The position numbers and the translations under genes were made by a program. A stretch of 64,000 nucleotides of DNA from positions 557,001 to 621,000 of the forward strand of contig VIIQ02000007.1 of the NCBI GenBank assembly GCA_007449985.2, read 5' to 3'. Numbering within the stretch: the first letter of the stretch is position 1; every line of letters begins with the position of its first letter. A model generated the notes under the pieces. That model did no database searches. It was not told the DNA's origin and saw only the letters and a program-made list of their open reading frames with translations. Source of the DNA: Desmodesmus armatus (Eukaryota > Chlorophyta > Chlorophyceae > Sphaeropleales > Scenedesmaceae). Positions 1 to 11,295 of this stretch are shown one piece after another.

Positions 1-2049
1 CAGCGTGGAGATCCCCACAGCAGAGGCTCGCAGCTGCATTCGCTTCAAGGTGGTCCCAACAGGCCCAGCAGAGCAAGCAATTGTTGTTGAAGCAGTGGCA
101 GATGGCAGCAGTGCAGCCACAGCTGGCATTCAGCGAGGCATGAAGCTGACAGCCATCAGCGACCCAGTGAGAAGGAGTGAGATTTGGGAGCTGCAGGTAG
201 GAGGACCTTTTGAAGGCTTGGATGTTTCTCCAGCTGCCCTAGCAAGTTGCAACTGTTAGACATCAGCAACAGTTGTCCACAGTTGCAAGGTTTGCGGCGT
301 GGGTTGGTATTGCCGCAATTGCGCCCACTGGTTACACTCTCTGCAGAGCTGTCCCAGGAGCAGCAGCTGCAGGCAGCAGTGCTGGCAGACAATTGGCAGG
401 TGCCCCATGTCAGCAGTGCAGCAGCACAGCTGCTTGCAGAAGCAGCAAGTCCCCCAGGCAATCTGGCAGAGGCAGTGCAGCAGCGCATGTTGTCGGCTGA
501 GAGGGTCGTGCTGACTAGTTGGCCTTTGAGTTTGTAGCAAAGCTGGTGAAGGCAGAAGCAGAAGAGGACATTACATAGCGTATTGACAAACAACACAGCA
601 CACTCGCACACAACCCCAAGTCATCGCGTCATTGTGTTGTGTGTCCTGCAGGACAGGCCCAGCATCCGGTACATCCGTGATGTGCTGAGGATGCGCAGCA
701 GCCCGCAGATTGAAATGCGCTTTGCTTTGGCCACAGACGAGCTGCGCACAGCCATGGAAGCAGCAGGTAAGCCTTGCAAACAAGCACACAAACCAGCAGC
801 AGTGGCAGTGGCAGCGGCAGCGGTAGGCAACACTGCAATCAGCAGCAGCTTTGGGAGTATGGAGCGCATGCGGCTGTGTTGCAATGACACTGTTATGAGT
901 CTGACTCATTCAGATGCCGAGCTAGATGCCTTTAAATGCCTGAGTGCCTGGGTGAGAAGACGTGTGCAGTGCATGTCATCGTCACAACTGGTTCTGTTCG
1001 CAGCCAGAATGCATTAACCAAGCCCGCAATTGGCTGGCACAGCCCAGTGTTGAAGCCATACATGCCGTACATATGCTGTGCCATGGAAAAAATGGGTAGG
1101 ACGTCCTGCAGCCCTATTGAGTAGGTGCGGGTGCAAACAGCAGCCACCCTCCTGCCCAGAGATTGAGTTGTCTGTGCCAGACTGCTGATGTGCTAACCAT
1201 CTGCCGTACCTGCTGTCTGCCTATTGTGCTGCTGCAGACGATTCCCTACTCTTGACCAGCACTGGATCTAGTAGCGAGGCAGAAAGCAGCACAGCAGGGG
1301 TTGGCTCAGAGAGTGATACAGAGGAGAGCATAGCCAGCCTGACAAACCTGAACAGCAGTGCTGCAGCCAGCGGCAGCACCATGGCAGAGCGCATGCAGCA
1401 GCAGTTTGAGCAGAAGCAGCAAGCAAGCTCGGGTGTTGTGGCTTTCAAGCAGCGGCAGCAAAAGCGGAAGGAGTACATGGAACAAACTGCGCAGGTGAGT
1501 ACCCTTTTGACCTGCATTTGGACCTTGGATGTATTGTGTGGCGGGTACATAATCATCCATAGCTTTGAAGGGCAGCGGGTTGTTGGGTTATCGTTGGCCC
1601 TGCAAGTGCAACAGCAGTGCAGTGCTTCGGCGCTGCCTACTGAGTGCGTGGGGTGCACTGTCACAGCGGGGCATCTATCTATAAGCAGGCCTCAATTTCC
1701 CAAAGGTTCAATGCGTCTGGGTAGGCTGCAGCTTGGTGCTACATGTGCACCATGAGGTGTTTGTAACTGACCCTCACCCAGACGACCAATGAGTCATGTC
1801 CTGCTCCAGTGATTCCTGCGCCAGTACCGCTTGCAGTCGCTGCCACTGCTGCATGCAACGCCGTGCACAGAAACTGCATGTGACACCTTGCGCTGTTGCT
1901 GTGTTGTTGTGTTGCAGAGGTCCAACAACACGATCGTGTTGATCCTGGGCGCCAGCTTCCTGCTGCCTGCGTTGGTGATACTGGGTGTTGCGTACGGCAC
2001 CGGCTACCTGGACAACTTGTACAGCAACACCATGAGCAACATGCGATGA
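1..2049 (+). CDS. PDZ-like domain protein with C-terminal membrane anchor (5' partial)
   Basis: Four exons can be joined in phase: window start-196, 652-766, 1238-1494 and 1918-2049 (TGA), giving about 231 residues. The gene starts upstream of the window: reading is already open at base 5, which is a GTG and not a convincing start. The first two exons form a PDZ-like fold; a GMKLTAISD stretch resembles the PDZ strand that reads G-D-x-I-x-x-I-N, followed by a helix and an IEMRF strand. The middle exon is Ser/Glu/Gln-rich and ends in a basic coiled-coil-like segment (QKRKEYMEQ). The last exon is one hydrophobic helix of about 20 residues (IVLILGASFLLPALVILGV) with a short tail, so the protein should be tail-anchored. 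PDZ domains bind C-terminal peptides; partner and compartment cannot be told. Junctions are seen; the PDZ call is inference from motif shape. Confidence 0.6.
256..534 (+). pseudogene. BTB/BACK gene fragment inside intron 1 of the PDZ-like gene
   Basis: The intron from 197 to 651 contains an open stretch whose translation matches exon 2 of the BTB-BACK gene at 6191-6877. Shared blocks include EQQLQAAVLADNWQVP here against EQQLHAALLADMWQVP there, followed by a matching V-S-x-A-A helix and an A-E-A-A / A-D-A-A repeat. It has no BTB part and no continuation and it ends in TAG at 535-537. It is best read as a degraded partial copy that landed in, or was captured by, the intron. It could alternatively be the relic of an older tandem BTB gene overrun by the PDZ gene. 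Confidence 0.55.
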
Positions 2050-3328
2050 GGAGTGACAGCCAGGCTCTGGCCTGTGCTGTCAAGTTTTTCCAACCGGATC
2101 CTGCAGTTTTGAAGACAACAGTTTTGACAGTTGCCCAGACTGGGGTAGCAGTGTGCGCATGCGTACAGCTGTCCCTGTTTTCTTGTGTGGGTCATCTGCA
2201 GTTGCCAGCTTCTCTCTAGCATTACAAGGCCCGTGCCAGGGCATTATGTTGTGCATTGTTGTGACACCTTTTTGCATGTGGTGGTGTCCATATGCTATGC
2301 TCCACTTCCATGTGAATTGGCCTCGTTAGGCCCTTCGGCAAGGCAACATGATCTGATTTGCAGCCAGTTGGTTGTGTTTCTCTTTGTCAAGCTACTCTGT
2401 AAATGCATGCAGGCTCCTTCAATGATTGTCGGCTGGTCAGGCCCGGGTCGATGTCATTATTGCATTTCACTTCGCCAGCAATTGAGTGTTGACTGAAGCA
2501 GTGACCACCCCAGCAGGAGGCGCTAGTTACTAGGGGGGAGAAGACACAGTCGCCACACCTCTATGGCATTGCCTACCAGGGTTGAGCCAGCTGCAACTTA
2601 CTGCCTCTGCGATCTTATTACAATGCAACTTACTGCAATGCACAAGCAGTGGCTGCATGTGAATAAAGTCGCATTTAGCGCACCATACACCAATTCCAGC
2701 GGTTGCACACAGATGCACACAGATTGAACAGCAGGTTACATGTCAACAACAACCAGACAACCCTTCACTACCTGACAACTGGAGGCACCAATGTGTTTGC
2801 TGGATCGATTGGCTGAGGTGGCAAACAGGACCACGGAACAGCTGATACAATGCACAATGCGTCAATGCCGGGCAATGAATGCCCATGCCTGGGCCCCAGT
2901 GCACCACACTATACGCTGCATAATCGATGCGCAAGACCACACATGCAGCACAATTTCTGGACAGCGGCTGCATGATTGCCAGCGAATTGCCGCCACCACC
3001 AGCCCTGTCCATCTAGGCAGAACTACAGACTGTACCCCAGTAATCATGCGCCACAACACAGCCAGATGACGCTGCTGCTGAATGTGGCCAGCTGACACAT
3101 CTAGAGTGTCAAACTCGCCAGATCTGCTGCTGCCTGCTGCGCCACATGTGGGTTGATGTGGCCGTGATAGCGGCGCAGCAGCTGCAGCGACACAGGCTCA
3201 TCACCAGGGGCCTGCACAGGCAGCACAGCCAAAGGCAGAGCAGCAGTGGCAAACAGGGCGGTACAAGCTTGTGAGATAGCAAGGTGATACACACTCATTG
3301 ATCAGGGATGTTGCCTCATGTTGCAATA
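2050..3328. other. Intergenic, 3' flank of the PDZ-like gene; no gene seen
   Basis: Only short, composition-driven open stretches occur here. A TGTAA at 2398-2402 is the likely polyadenylation signal of the upstream gene. The rest sits between two gene 3' ends, because the next gene is on the minus strand. Confidence 0.5.
2398..2402 (+). other. TGTAA polyadenylation signal (PDZ-like gene)
   Basis: TGTAA lies about 350 bases after the TGA at 2047-2049. TGTAA is the established poly(A) signal of chlorophycean algae such as Chlamydomonas and Volvox. The assignment to this gene is by position only. Confidence 0.45.
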
Positions 3329-5139
3329 TCACGCCATGATGACATTTGACTCCAGCACATTGTCACAACGGTCAGCGTCACTGCTCGCTTCATTGTTGAT
3401 AAGGCATCTTACAAGGCAACATGTGCTGTCAATATGCTGTCTGACAGCATACGGTCCACAGGGCAACAAGTGCCCACAAGCTGTCATAGACTGCAACGCC
3501 CTCAGCACCATGACAGACAGTGCAAGCGTCAACCTTAGGCTCACCTCACTGGACAGATTCAGGCACTTTGTGCCCCTCCGGCACACCAGGCTGGTCAGCT
3601 GCTGCAACTGTGTGAGCTGCAGCAGCAACTCCCCTGCCAGAGGCGGTGCCTCCCCTCTGCCTGTGAACTCCAGTTCCAGCTCCCTCAACCCTGTCAGCTG
3701 GCAAACACAATGCATTAGCCCCTGGCATAACTCCGGGTCAGCTGGCAGGCTAAAAGGGGCCTCAAGCCGTCGGGCGCTTAGCCTGACTGTACGCAGCTCA
3801 CTCAGTCTCGACAGCGAGGCCAGGTGCTCAGGGCTGCACCGCAAACCCAGCATGTTGAGGGACTGCAAGTGAGGGCAGCAGCTCACAAGGAAGCTGCCGT
3901 CAGGAGCCCCCTTCCAAACTGCCGCCCAATCTTCTTCTGCTTCTGTTCGCGCTGGTGTCCAGTCCACGCTGATGTTGAGTGCCTGCAGGTGTGGCAGCCG
4001 CCTGCCGACAGGGAACACGTGCTGCCACATCACGGCTGGCATCATGTGCTTGCTGATGTCAAGACTTTGCAGCTGGCTATTCGCTGTCAGGGCTGAGATA
4101 GCTGCGGCAGGAGTATGGCCCTCATGTGCGAACAGGCACGCACTCCTTGCCAAATTCAGGTGTGTCAGCTGCTGCAGGTGCGGCAGCTCGGACAGCAGCT
4201 GTGCATGCGTTTCAAAATTCAGCCGGACATCGCCAGTCGTGCTGTGAGCTGTGCCGCATCTCAGCAGCTCCAAATGTTGCAGCCGGGTCTTGCCAGCCAG
4301 GGCGCCTGGCTCTACAATACACGACAGCACCAAGCGTGTGAGGTGGCACATCTTTGACAGCAGGTCGGCAGTGACCCAAAAAAGGTGAATTGACTTGACA
4401 ACCAGCCGGGTCAGATCCTGCAGGGGCTGCATGGACTGAGATTTGGGCTCTCCAGGGATGTAGGACATGCAGCCATCAAGATGCAGGAATGTAAGCTGTT
4501 GCAAGGGCTGCAGCAGATGGATGGGGAGGTCGACATATTTGACCCTTTGTGACGTGGGTCCTGGCTGGTTTCATCGCGGAAACTGAGGTGCTCCAGTGCC
4601 GGCAGCAGTGCCAATGCTGCTGCCAGCCCCTCCATTTCATCAAGCAGCCGGCAGCGATCAAGCCGCAGCTGCTTCACTGGCAGCCCAACAGCCCCGATCA
4701 CACCCTGGAAGCCCCCACTCGGCTGCAGCTGCAGGGCCAGTGAGCCAAGCTCAAGGCTGGTAAGCTGCATCATGCTGGGGGGAAGCTGGCGTAACTTGAT
4801 GGCAGGGTTACCCAAGGGTTCCCAGTCATGTGACGGTGGGGGCACTGGGTCGGCACTAAGCTGCATGCTGCCCACATGCCCGCCGTGCCGAGACAAGTAG
4901 GGCAGCAGACTGGCGTCCACCTGCTGTTGGGTGCTGGCCTTGATGCGCAGACTGCTGAGTGCTAGTGCAGCTGCCTGGTGCAGCCTGCTGTGTGCCCTGG
5001 CAGCACTGCACATGCTGGCTGGATCGCCTACCAAGCACTGCAGGACTGCCACCAGGCAAGGGTCCAGCAGCTGTAGCAGTGGGGACGCTGGGTCATTGTC
5101 AGACATCCCCTGCAGCAGGTCAGCAATCGAGCATATCAT
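3329..5139 (-). CDS. F-box-like / leucine-rich-repeat protein, frameshifted
   Basis: A single-exon gene read from ATG at 5139 (an alternative Met lies at 5106) to a stop at 3329. The first about 60 residues look like an F-box (LLDPCLVAVLQCL followed by a C-S-A-A-R-x-H-S-R-L-H helix), the substrate-adaptor motif of SCF ubiquitin ligases. The rest is a run of leucine-rich repeats with L-x-x-L-x-L spacing (QLTSLELGSLALQL, HLQQLTHLNLARSACL, HLQALNISVDW). The reading frame breaks between about 4540 and 4560: upstream frame ends near DETSQDP, and the downstream frame resumes with VKYVDLPIHLLQPLQQL, which continues the LRR pattern perfectly. With one base restored the product would be about 600 residues. 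Either a sequence error or a young pseudogene. F-box/LRR families are large in green algae; the target is unknown. Confidence 0.65.
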
Positions 5140-5288
5140 GTTCTATCCAAAGAGAACCAAAGTGAGAGCTACAGCTTATTCAAGGACCATGCATGCATGA
5201 GGGGTAGGCAGCAGCAGCGGCAGCGGCACCTGCTACCATGCGAGAACAGCATGGAGCAGCGCATGGACTCAACCTCCTGACTGACTAA
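5140..5288. promoter_or_regulatory. 5' flank of the F-box/LRR gene
   Basis: Short interval upstream of the minus-strand F-box/LRR start. It contains CAG/CGGCAG triplet-rich sequence near 5210-5230 and no clear TATA element. Confidence 0.25.
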
Positions 5289-5664
5289 CTACTGATGGAA
5301 GGTACGCCAATTGTCTGCCAGGCGCCAGTTGGAGGCCCTTCTGTCACCCCAGAGGGATAGGGGTTGTGCTGACAGATCAGTCGAGTGATCTACGGCAACC
5401 GCGGATCGGGTGAGCGCGGGTTGGTTACGGAACGCGATGTACGCCAGGACGGAGTTATCGACCAGATTGACGCGATGCGCTAGCCATGTTGGTGCCAAAG
5501 AAAAGTGCTTATAGGGAGACCAATGATGACAGCATATGCTCATTCATATGCGTACGGTAGACAGCATTAACGCCCCGATGCATCATGTTGAAATGGTTAT
5601 AGTACGATTGAATTTGCTCGCGAATTGTAACTTCAAGCACAGATGATGTATACCCCTCAGCGGT
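5289..5664 (-). mobile_element. Possible decayed transposase fragment (PiggyBac-like resemblance, weak)
   Basis: Minus-strand reading from 5664 gives a segment rich in aromatic and His residues (IREQIQSYYNHFNMMHRGV, then HRVNLVDNSVLAYIAFRN), with a one-base frameshift near 5518. The order Y-N-x-F ... G-V, then W ... R-V-x-L-x-D-x-x-x-x-A-Y-I, loosely resembles the C-terminal part of PiggyBac-type DDE transposases. Base composition and CpG use differ from the CAG-rich surroundings, and the adjacent 5740-5780 is AT-rich. No terminal repeats were found. It could equally be a relic of another element. Confidence 0.3.
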
Positions 5665-5943
5665 TGAAGTAGCCCGCGACGGTCAACGTCAACACGGCCC
5701 GTTCGACGTCGAACACTCAACAGCTGTGATAAAGCTGATATAATGAAAAGAAGTAAAAGCTGATATAATATATTGTCTGAACCAACTTACAAAGCTCGAG
5801 TCCTTGACCAGTCAAGATCCGGATGCGGTTGAAGATCCGAACGGTGACCGGTGGTCGCCAGCTTCATGAAGCTTCGAGCTAACAATAACGCAACTTTCTC
5901 TATAAGGTGCGCCATTGGAGCCTGCCTCGCATTTTCAGCAACC

Positions 5944-8900
5944 ATGATGTCTTTGAACTACAATTTCGCCGAGTTTTGGCGACAGGACGAGCTTTCTGAT
6001 GTGGCTGTGGTGATCGCTGCGCCTGATGGGGCAGAGCTCGCACAGCTGCCAGGTCACCGCCTCATTCTAGTCCAGTGCGATTACTTTCGCCCAGAGGTGC
6101 GCCGTAACTGCCTGCACGCGGGCACCCGGGCCCTCAGCCACATACTGTGTGCAGCACAGCGCTGAAATCTTCTTGCCCACCCTGCTGCAGATTTTGCGCT
6201 GGAAGTCTAATGCTAGCACCAAGAGGAAGAGGGACACAGAGCCTGACAACAGCAAGCCCAGAACAGCTTCAGATGCGTCTGACGAGAGGGCAACAGCAGG
6301 GCAGGATGCGCAGCAGGCAGAGTCAGCTGCTCCTCAGGCTGCCGGACAGAGGGCTTCTGCAGAGGACACAGATGACATGCAGATCGACCAGAGCAGCACC
6401 ACCAAACCCCGCGTGGTGCTGACCCTGCAGGATGCAGCCCAGCAGCCAGCAGCCCTCGCTGTGCTTGCTGCGCTGTACATCGCGAAGCCCATCCCTGAGC
6501 TGCTGTCAGCGCTGCCGCAGGAGCAGCAGCTGCATGCAGCACTCCTGGCAGACATGTGGCAAGTGCCAGGTGTCAGCACAGCAGCAGTCAAGATGCTGGC
6601 AGATGCAGCAACAGCAAACCAGGGCTTGTCCGAGGCAGCATATGAGCAGTACCTGCAGCTAGTTTCACCCCCTGTCTGCCTGCTGCCGCTCTTTGATGTG
6701 CTGGTGGGCCTGGTGGCGCAGCAGACTGACCAGCAGTCCACAGCAACCCTCAAGCGCATGCTGCTGGCCGTGCTGGGGGACCTTGAGGTGGTGTGGGCAA
6801 ACCCAGCCCTGCAGGACACCCTTATGCGCCTACCACTGAATGCTATGGTCGTGCTGCTGGGCAGTGATGAACTCCAGGTGGGGGATGAGCATGTTTGTCA
6901 CACTGCTTGACACATTCATGCACTGTTGCGCCAGCACACGTAAAGTATAGCCTCCATCAATGTGTACAGTAAGGTGACACATATGTACCAGGGGGTGCCA
7001 GAACTGGCTCCCCAGCTGCGTATACAGCAGGGCTCCACTACTGCACCATTGCGATACAAATTGAACATATAAAGGCAACTCATTCTGTGCGGTGTGGGTT
7101 TGGCATCGCCTGAGTGCGCTACACAGGGGTCACCAGCCATCAGGTGCTGTTCAGCTGTCCACCAGTTGTACAGGCCATATGTGCCCCTCTGCCAGCCAGT
7201 ACTAAACCTTCATACTACTCATACACGTTTTGAGCGTTTGCATCGCCCGCACGCCCCAAGGAGAGGTTGACAGCATCCAAGCAGTACTGCCTGTATAAGC
7301 CTTATGTTTTGACACTACGTCTGAGTCATATGGGCCATTTGCATGGCTGAAAATACATCGATAGTACGTAGGTACCTACAGAAAACGTTTTCCGACGCTT
7401 TCACCTGACACAGGATTCGACCCACCTGTGGGGCCCAGGCTGGGTCTAGCGACCCCAAACGTCGTGTTGCAGCACACGGATCAGCTTTTTCTACTTACAC
7501 AAGCAACAACTGCAGCAGCACAGGGCGCATGCGTGCTTGGTGTGCCAAGCGGATGGTCTGGGGATCCCTGCTTGCTCGTGCCTTCACAGCGGTGCAAGCC
7601 ATCCCCAAGGACCAACATGCATCTTTAGATTTGTATAAAATTTGTAGGTTTGGTGTGTAGCCTTGCTGAAGGGCGTGCGGCGACGACAGGCTGGCAGCTG
7701 CAGTACAGCATGTGTCTCCTCACAGCCTGTTGGGGCAGTGGACCCTCCCAAACAGCAGAACGTTGACCCGTCAGTGCTGCAATGGGTATGTTCACCCCTG
7801 AAATGGCACACACAAACACACATCTGATGACGTAAAGTGTACTACAAGTGTACCTGCTGAATTACCTGCTGCTGCAGAGGCAAGAGCATCCCATGCTTTG
7901 CTATGCCTAGGGACAAGCCTTGACCTTGGACGTCGTAAACTTTCGTTTGCTTTCTGTTATTCTCGCCTAACCATACCCAAAAATGTTGGAATTGCCACCA
8001 GACTTCCTCGCCAACCTGGCCCTCCTAGCGTGGTGTGACACTGCCATGGGGTGGGGGTCCTTGCAAGTGTCTACTGAGCTGTGGCACCTCCAATTACTAC
8101 ATATGTGTCACCTTAAAGCTAGCTAAGTACATTGACTTGGTATATTATGGAGGCTACTACCACCAACCAACAATGCTGCATCCTGTCAACAGGTCATAGG
8201 CAATAAAGCTTTTGCTTGGCGAGCATGCAGCCATCAACACATGACGCCATACCAAAACAGCAATGGGGCTTGTCTTGCTCGCAAGCCTGCTGCAAGCCTT
8301 GCTGTGTGCCACACTGTGTTTAGTGAAAACGCTGCATGTTCGTGTGCTGCAGGTGGCATCAGAGGGCACTGTGCTGTACACAGCCGATACCTACCTCAGC
8401 AACATTACAGACCTCCAGCAGCGTCAGACAGCACAGCAGCTCCTGGCCCCTTGGTGCGAGCGCAGCACCTCTCACTGTACTGGCTGTCAGCAGCAGCACA
8501 CTCCCCCAGCACGCCAACACTGCTGCATGGCAGCTACCATAAGCAGCTGCGGCAGCTGCTCATGCTCAAGGCAGCGGTGGGCAACACCAGTGTGGAGAAC
8601 ACTGAGCTGCAGGAGTTGATACCGGGAGCCCCAGACAGCTGGGTGCTGGCACAGCGAAGCATCAGGTCAGCTCCTGCAGTTGAGGTCATGTGGAAGCTTG
8701 ACGTCAGCACACTTGCCAGCACAGCACAGCTGAGTGCCAGCCAGCAGAACATGATAAACTTAGACTCCCCATTACAGACGCCCCCTATCGCTGGTTTAGT
8801 GTTCGGCATACTGGTTGAGATGAACTGGCAGCCAGATGCGCAGGGCAGCAAAGTTGGTGTGTTTGCTATGCCCAAGAATGCACCAGCGGATACTGACCTC

Positions 8901-9125
8901 CAGTACAAGTTTTCTTTGGAGGCAGCTGGAAAGGGCCCCATTGAGTTCTCTGCACCTGTGTTGGCTGCTGGTGTGGGCTATGGCACACAGGATTTCTTTG
9001 AGTTGGGGGCAATGGAGGGAGGGTGGGATGCTGCAGCCTGGGATAAGGCTGGGCTGCCAACAACTGGCGAGCTTGTCCTGAAGCTCAAGGTGGATGAGGT
9101 CACCCACTCCCTGAACAATTGCTGA
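5944..9125 (+). CDS. BTB (POZ)-BACK domain protein, one-base frameshift in last exon
   Basis: Exons 5944-6096, 6191-6877 and 8353-9125 join in phase 0 at both junctions, for about 537 residues if the frame is restored. Exon 1 carries the start of a BTB fold (ELSDVAVVIAAP ... LPGHRLILVQCDYFRPE), the Cullin-3 adaptor and dimerisation domain. Exon 2 begins with an acidic/Ser-rich insert containing a KRKRD basic stretch, then BACK-like helices. Exon 3 begins VASEGTVL, the usual BACK continuation, and ends in a beta-rich C-terminal domain (VEVMWKLDVS ... GELVLKLKVDEV) that may be MATH/TRAF-like. At the C-run 8447-8450 one base is missing: upstream reads to LLAP, and the downstream frame LVRAQHLSLYWL continues it. 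Intron 2 is unusually long (1475 bases). The start at 5944 was chosen because it directly precedes the BTB core; 5851 is also possible. Likely a CUL3-ligase substrate adaptor by family. Confidence 0.7.
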
Positions 9126-11167
9126 GCTGCACCAGGCCCAGCCAGAATGTCAGCCAGTCGTGAGGCACTGCAAATGGCTTTGCTGTGATGGTTGTATGGT
9201 CCTTTGACTGCTCTTTTGTCCCCAGTGTTTGATTGCCGTTGGGTTGAGTTTTAGTGTCACTCCGTAGTTGTAGTGCTGTGTGTTGCCTTGGTGCAATAGG
9301 AGGCAAGTGGCCAGTTGCGGACATTGTCAGATGCGGATGGGGCTGCTGTCAATTTTTTGTGTCTGTCAAGTCTGAAACACATGCTACGATTGTTCCAAAG
9401 TTTGTGTGGATGGATGCCTGGAGCATTCATGTCACGGCAAGATGTTGATGTGACAGCTCAAGCCAGGAGGGATGCACCCGCTCACATTGTGCTGGCAGCA
9501 CTGTGCATGGACAATTTCTGGGATTGTTTTCAGCCTGAGTCCCACAATCAGTGTGATGGCAGTCACATCAATAATTTCCCACATGTGTATGGATCGCAGT
9601 GAGCTCACGATAGAGCTGAAGGGATGCAAAGGGAGTCAGGCCCCTGGCAAGGTGTGCCGGGCACAGCCATGTGCCGCATACAATTAAAAAAAAACATACA
9701 ATTTTTTAACCAGCAGCTGCGGCACGGCTGTTCCTGGATGCCTGCAGCAGATTGAATATGCTAGCTGCATCATGCTGTCCAGCTGGTTGAGCTGAAACCA
9801 CTGCATGGTATTACGTTGCACACACTGAATACCGACTTGCCCACCTAGCAAGCATGTCTTCAAAAATTACGCAGCCACCACCTGACAAGCCCGGCCTGCC
9901 TCTGCCCAACAAATGCTCTGATTTGCAGCGCAGCTGCTGCTGCTTACAACAATGATCAACAGGAAGGTTGCACAAGGTGCAGCAGGCCGTTTCACGGACG
10001 CAAGGCAGCACTCTGCTCACAAAGGGCGGGCTCCCAATGCCCTTTTGGCAACAATCTCTTAGGACAGGAAAGATATGCCACTCACAGCAACAGTCCATTG
10101 CTGTTCAGACAAGCCGGTAGAGACCGTGTGGCTATCTGCCGCTCAGCATGCATCAGAGCAAACCATGCACTCTGTGCAGCTTGCTGCACCCAGTCCCAGT
10201 GCAAGGGCAGGCTCGATCATGCGCTTCAAAGACGCTGTCCTGGACAATGTGTGTGGCATGCATGCATCCAGAGTGTGTGGGCCGTCAGCCACAGCTGCGC
10301 ACTGCTGCTGCGCTAACCAGCGCAAGACTGCAGCTTGTCAGCTCATGCCCCATGTAGATCAACAGCACAACCTCCGCCCCACTCTCACAAGCCAGCAGTG
10401 AGCCCTGCATGGTGCAGCTGCCTGACTGCATAGCTGACGGCCCTGCCGTGGCTGGGTTCCACAATCACCTCACATGTTCAACAAGTTGCCGCCTGCAACA
10501 TCAACACCCAGGGAACGCAAAGTGTTACAGCAGCGTCAGTGCCTAAACTCATGTGCACAGCTTTACTACTACAAGAGCATACTGTTCCCTACCCACAAAT
10601 TGTACAATGCATTGCACAACGGTGGGAGGTTTCACAGCATCCCACCGATGCAGCGCCACAAATCACATTGAGAGTCCACTGCACTGTAATTAGTGGGCAG
10701 TGTGGCGCGCTCGGCAGCATCACCCAAGATGCTGCCCCGCTCCACTCTGCCCCCGAGCAGCCCCTGTGCGACATGTATGTATCGTGCAGCCAGGCGCTGC
10801 TTGCAAATATTCCTGTGTGGCCTCACCTTCCTGCGAGTAACATGACGCGGCTTGCCGGGCCCAGCTCAGTGAAACAGTTGCTGGTGGCAGCGGGGTGATG
10901 CGGCAGCGGGGTGCTTCGTCCATCCTGCATCCAGCACATGCACCACTCAGCAAGGCAGGGCGGCAACAGCTGCTGCCCTGCTGAGGCGCGCCTGACAGCT
11001 GTTCCCACACCATGCAGGCATCTGGCCTGCATGCCTGCAGCGCTCGTGCCTGAGCAACAACGCATCATCCATGATCAGCAACACAATGTACGCCACCCCC
11101 ACTTGCGGGCCTCGCTAGTGCCGCATAGACCCTGGTGTGTGACCGCTGAACACTGCACTGCAGTGTT
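9126..11167. other. Intergenic, no gene recognised
   Basis: Only short open stretches without domain-like patterns or consistent splice phases. An A-run followed by a T-run at about 9686-9708 is the sole AT-rich feature. Sequence resembles ordinary CAG/CTG-biased non-coding DNA of this window. Confidence 0.4.
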
Positions 11168-11295
11168 GTTGGGCGCAGGAGTATCGCCTCACCTGCCTCA
11201 CGTGCTGCAGAGCAGCGCACTGCATGCAGGGTCGTTGGGCGCAGGAGTACCGCCTCACCTGCCTCACGCGCTGCAGAGCAGCGCACTGCATGCAG
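11168..11295. repeat. Two-copy 62-bp tandem repeat
   Basis: Copies at 11168-11229 and 11234-11295 begin GTTGGGCGCAGGAGTA and end GCACTGCATGCAG. They differ at only a few positions. They are non-coding and of recent origin given the high identity. Confidence 0.8.

Noticed and set aside
7380..7465. Minus-strand GGTCGAATCC, resembling a tRNA box B
   Set aside because: No box A at the right distance and no closing acceptor or T stem, so no tRNA call.
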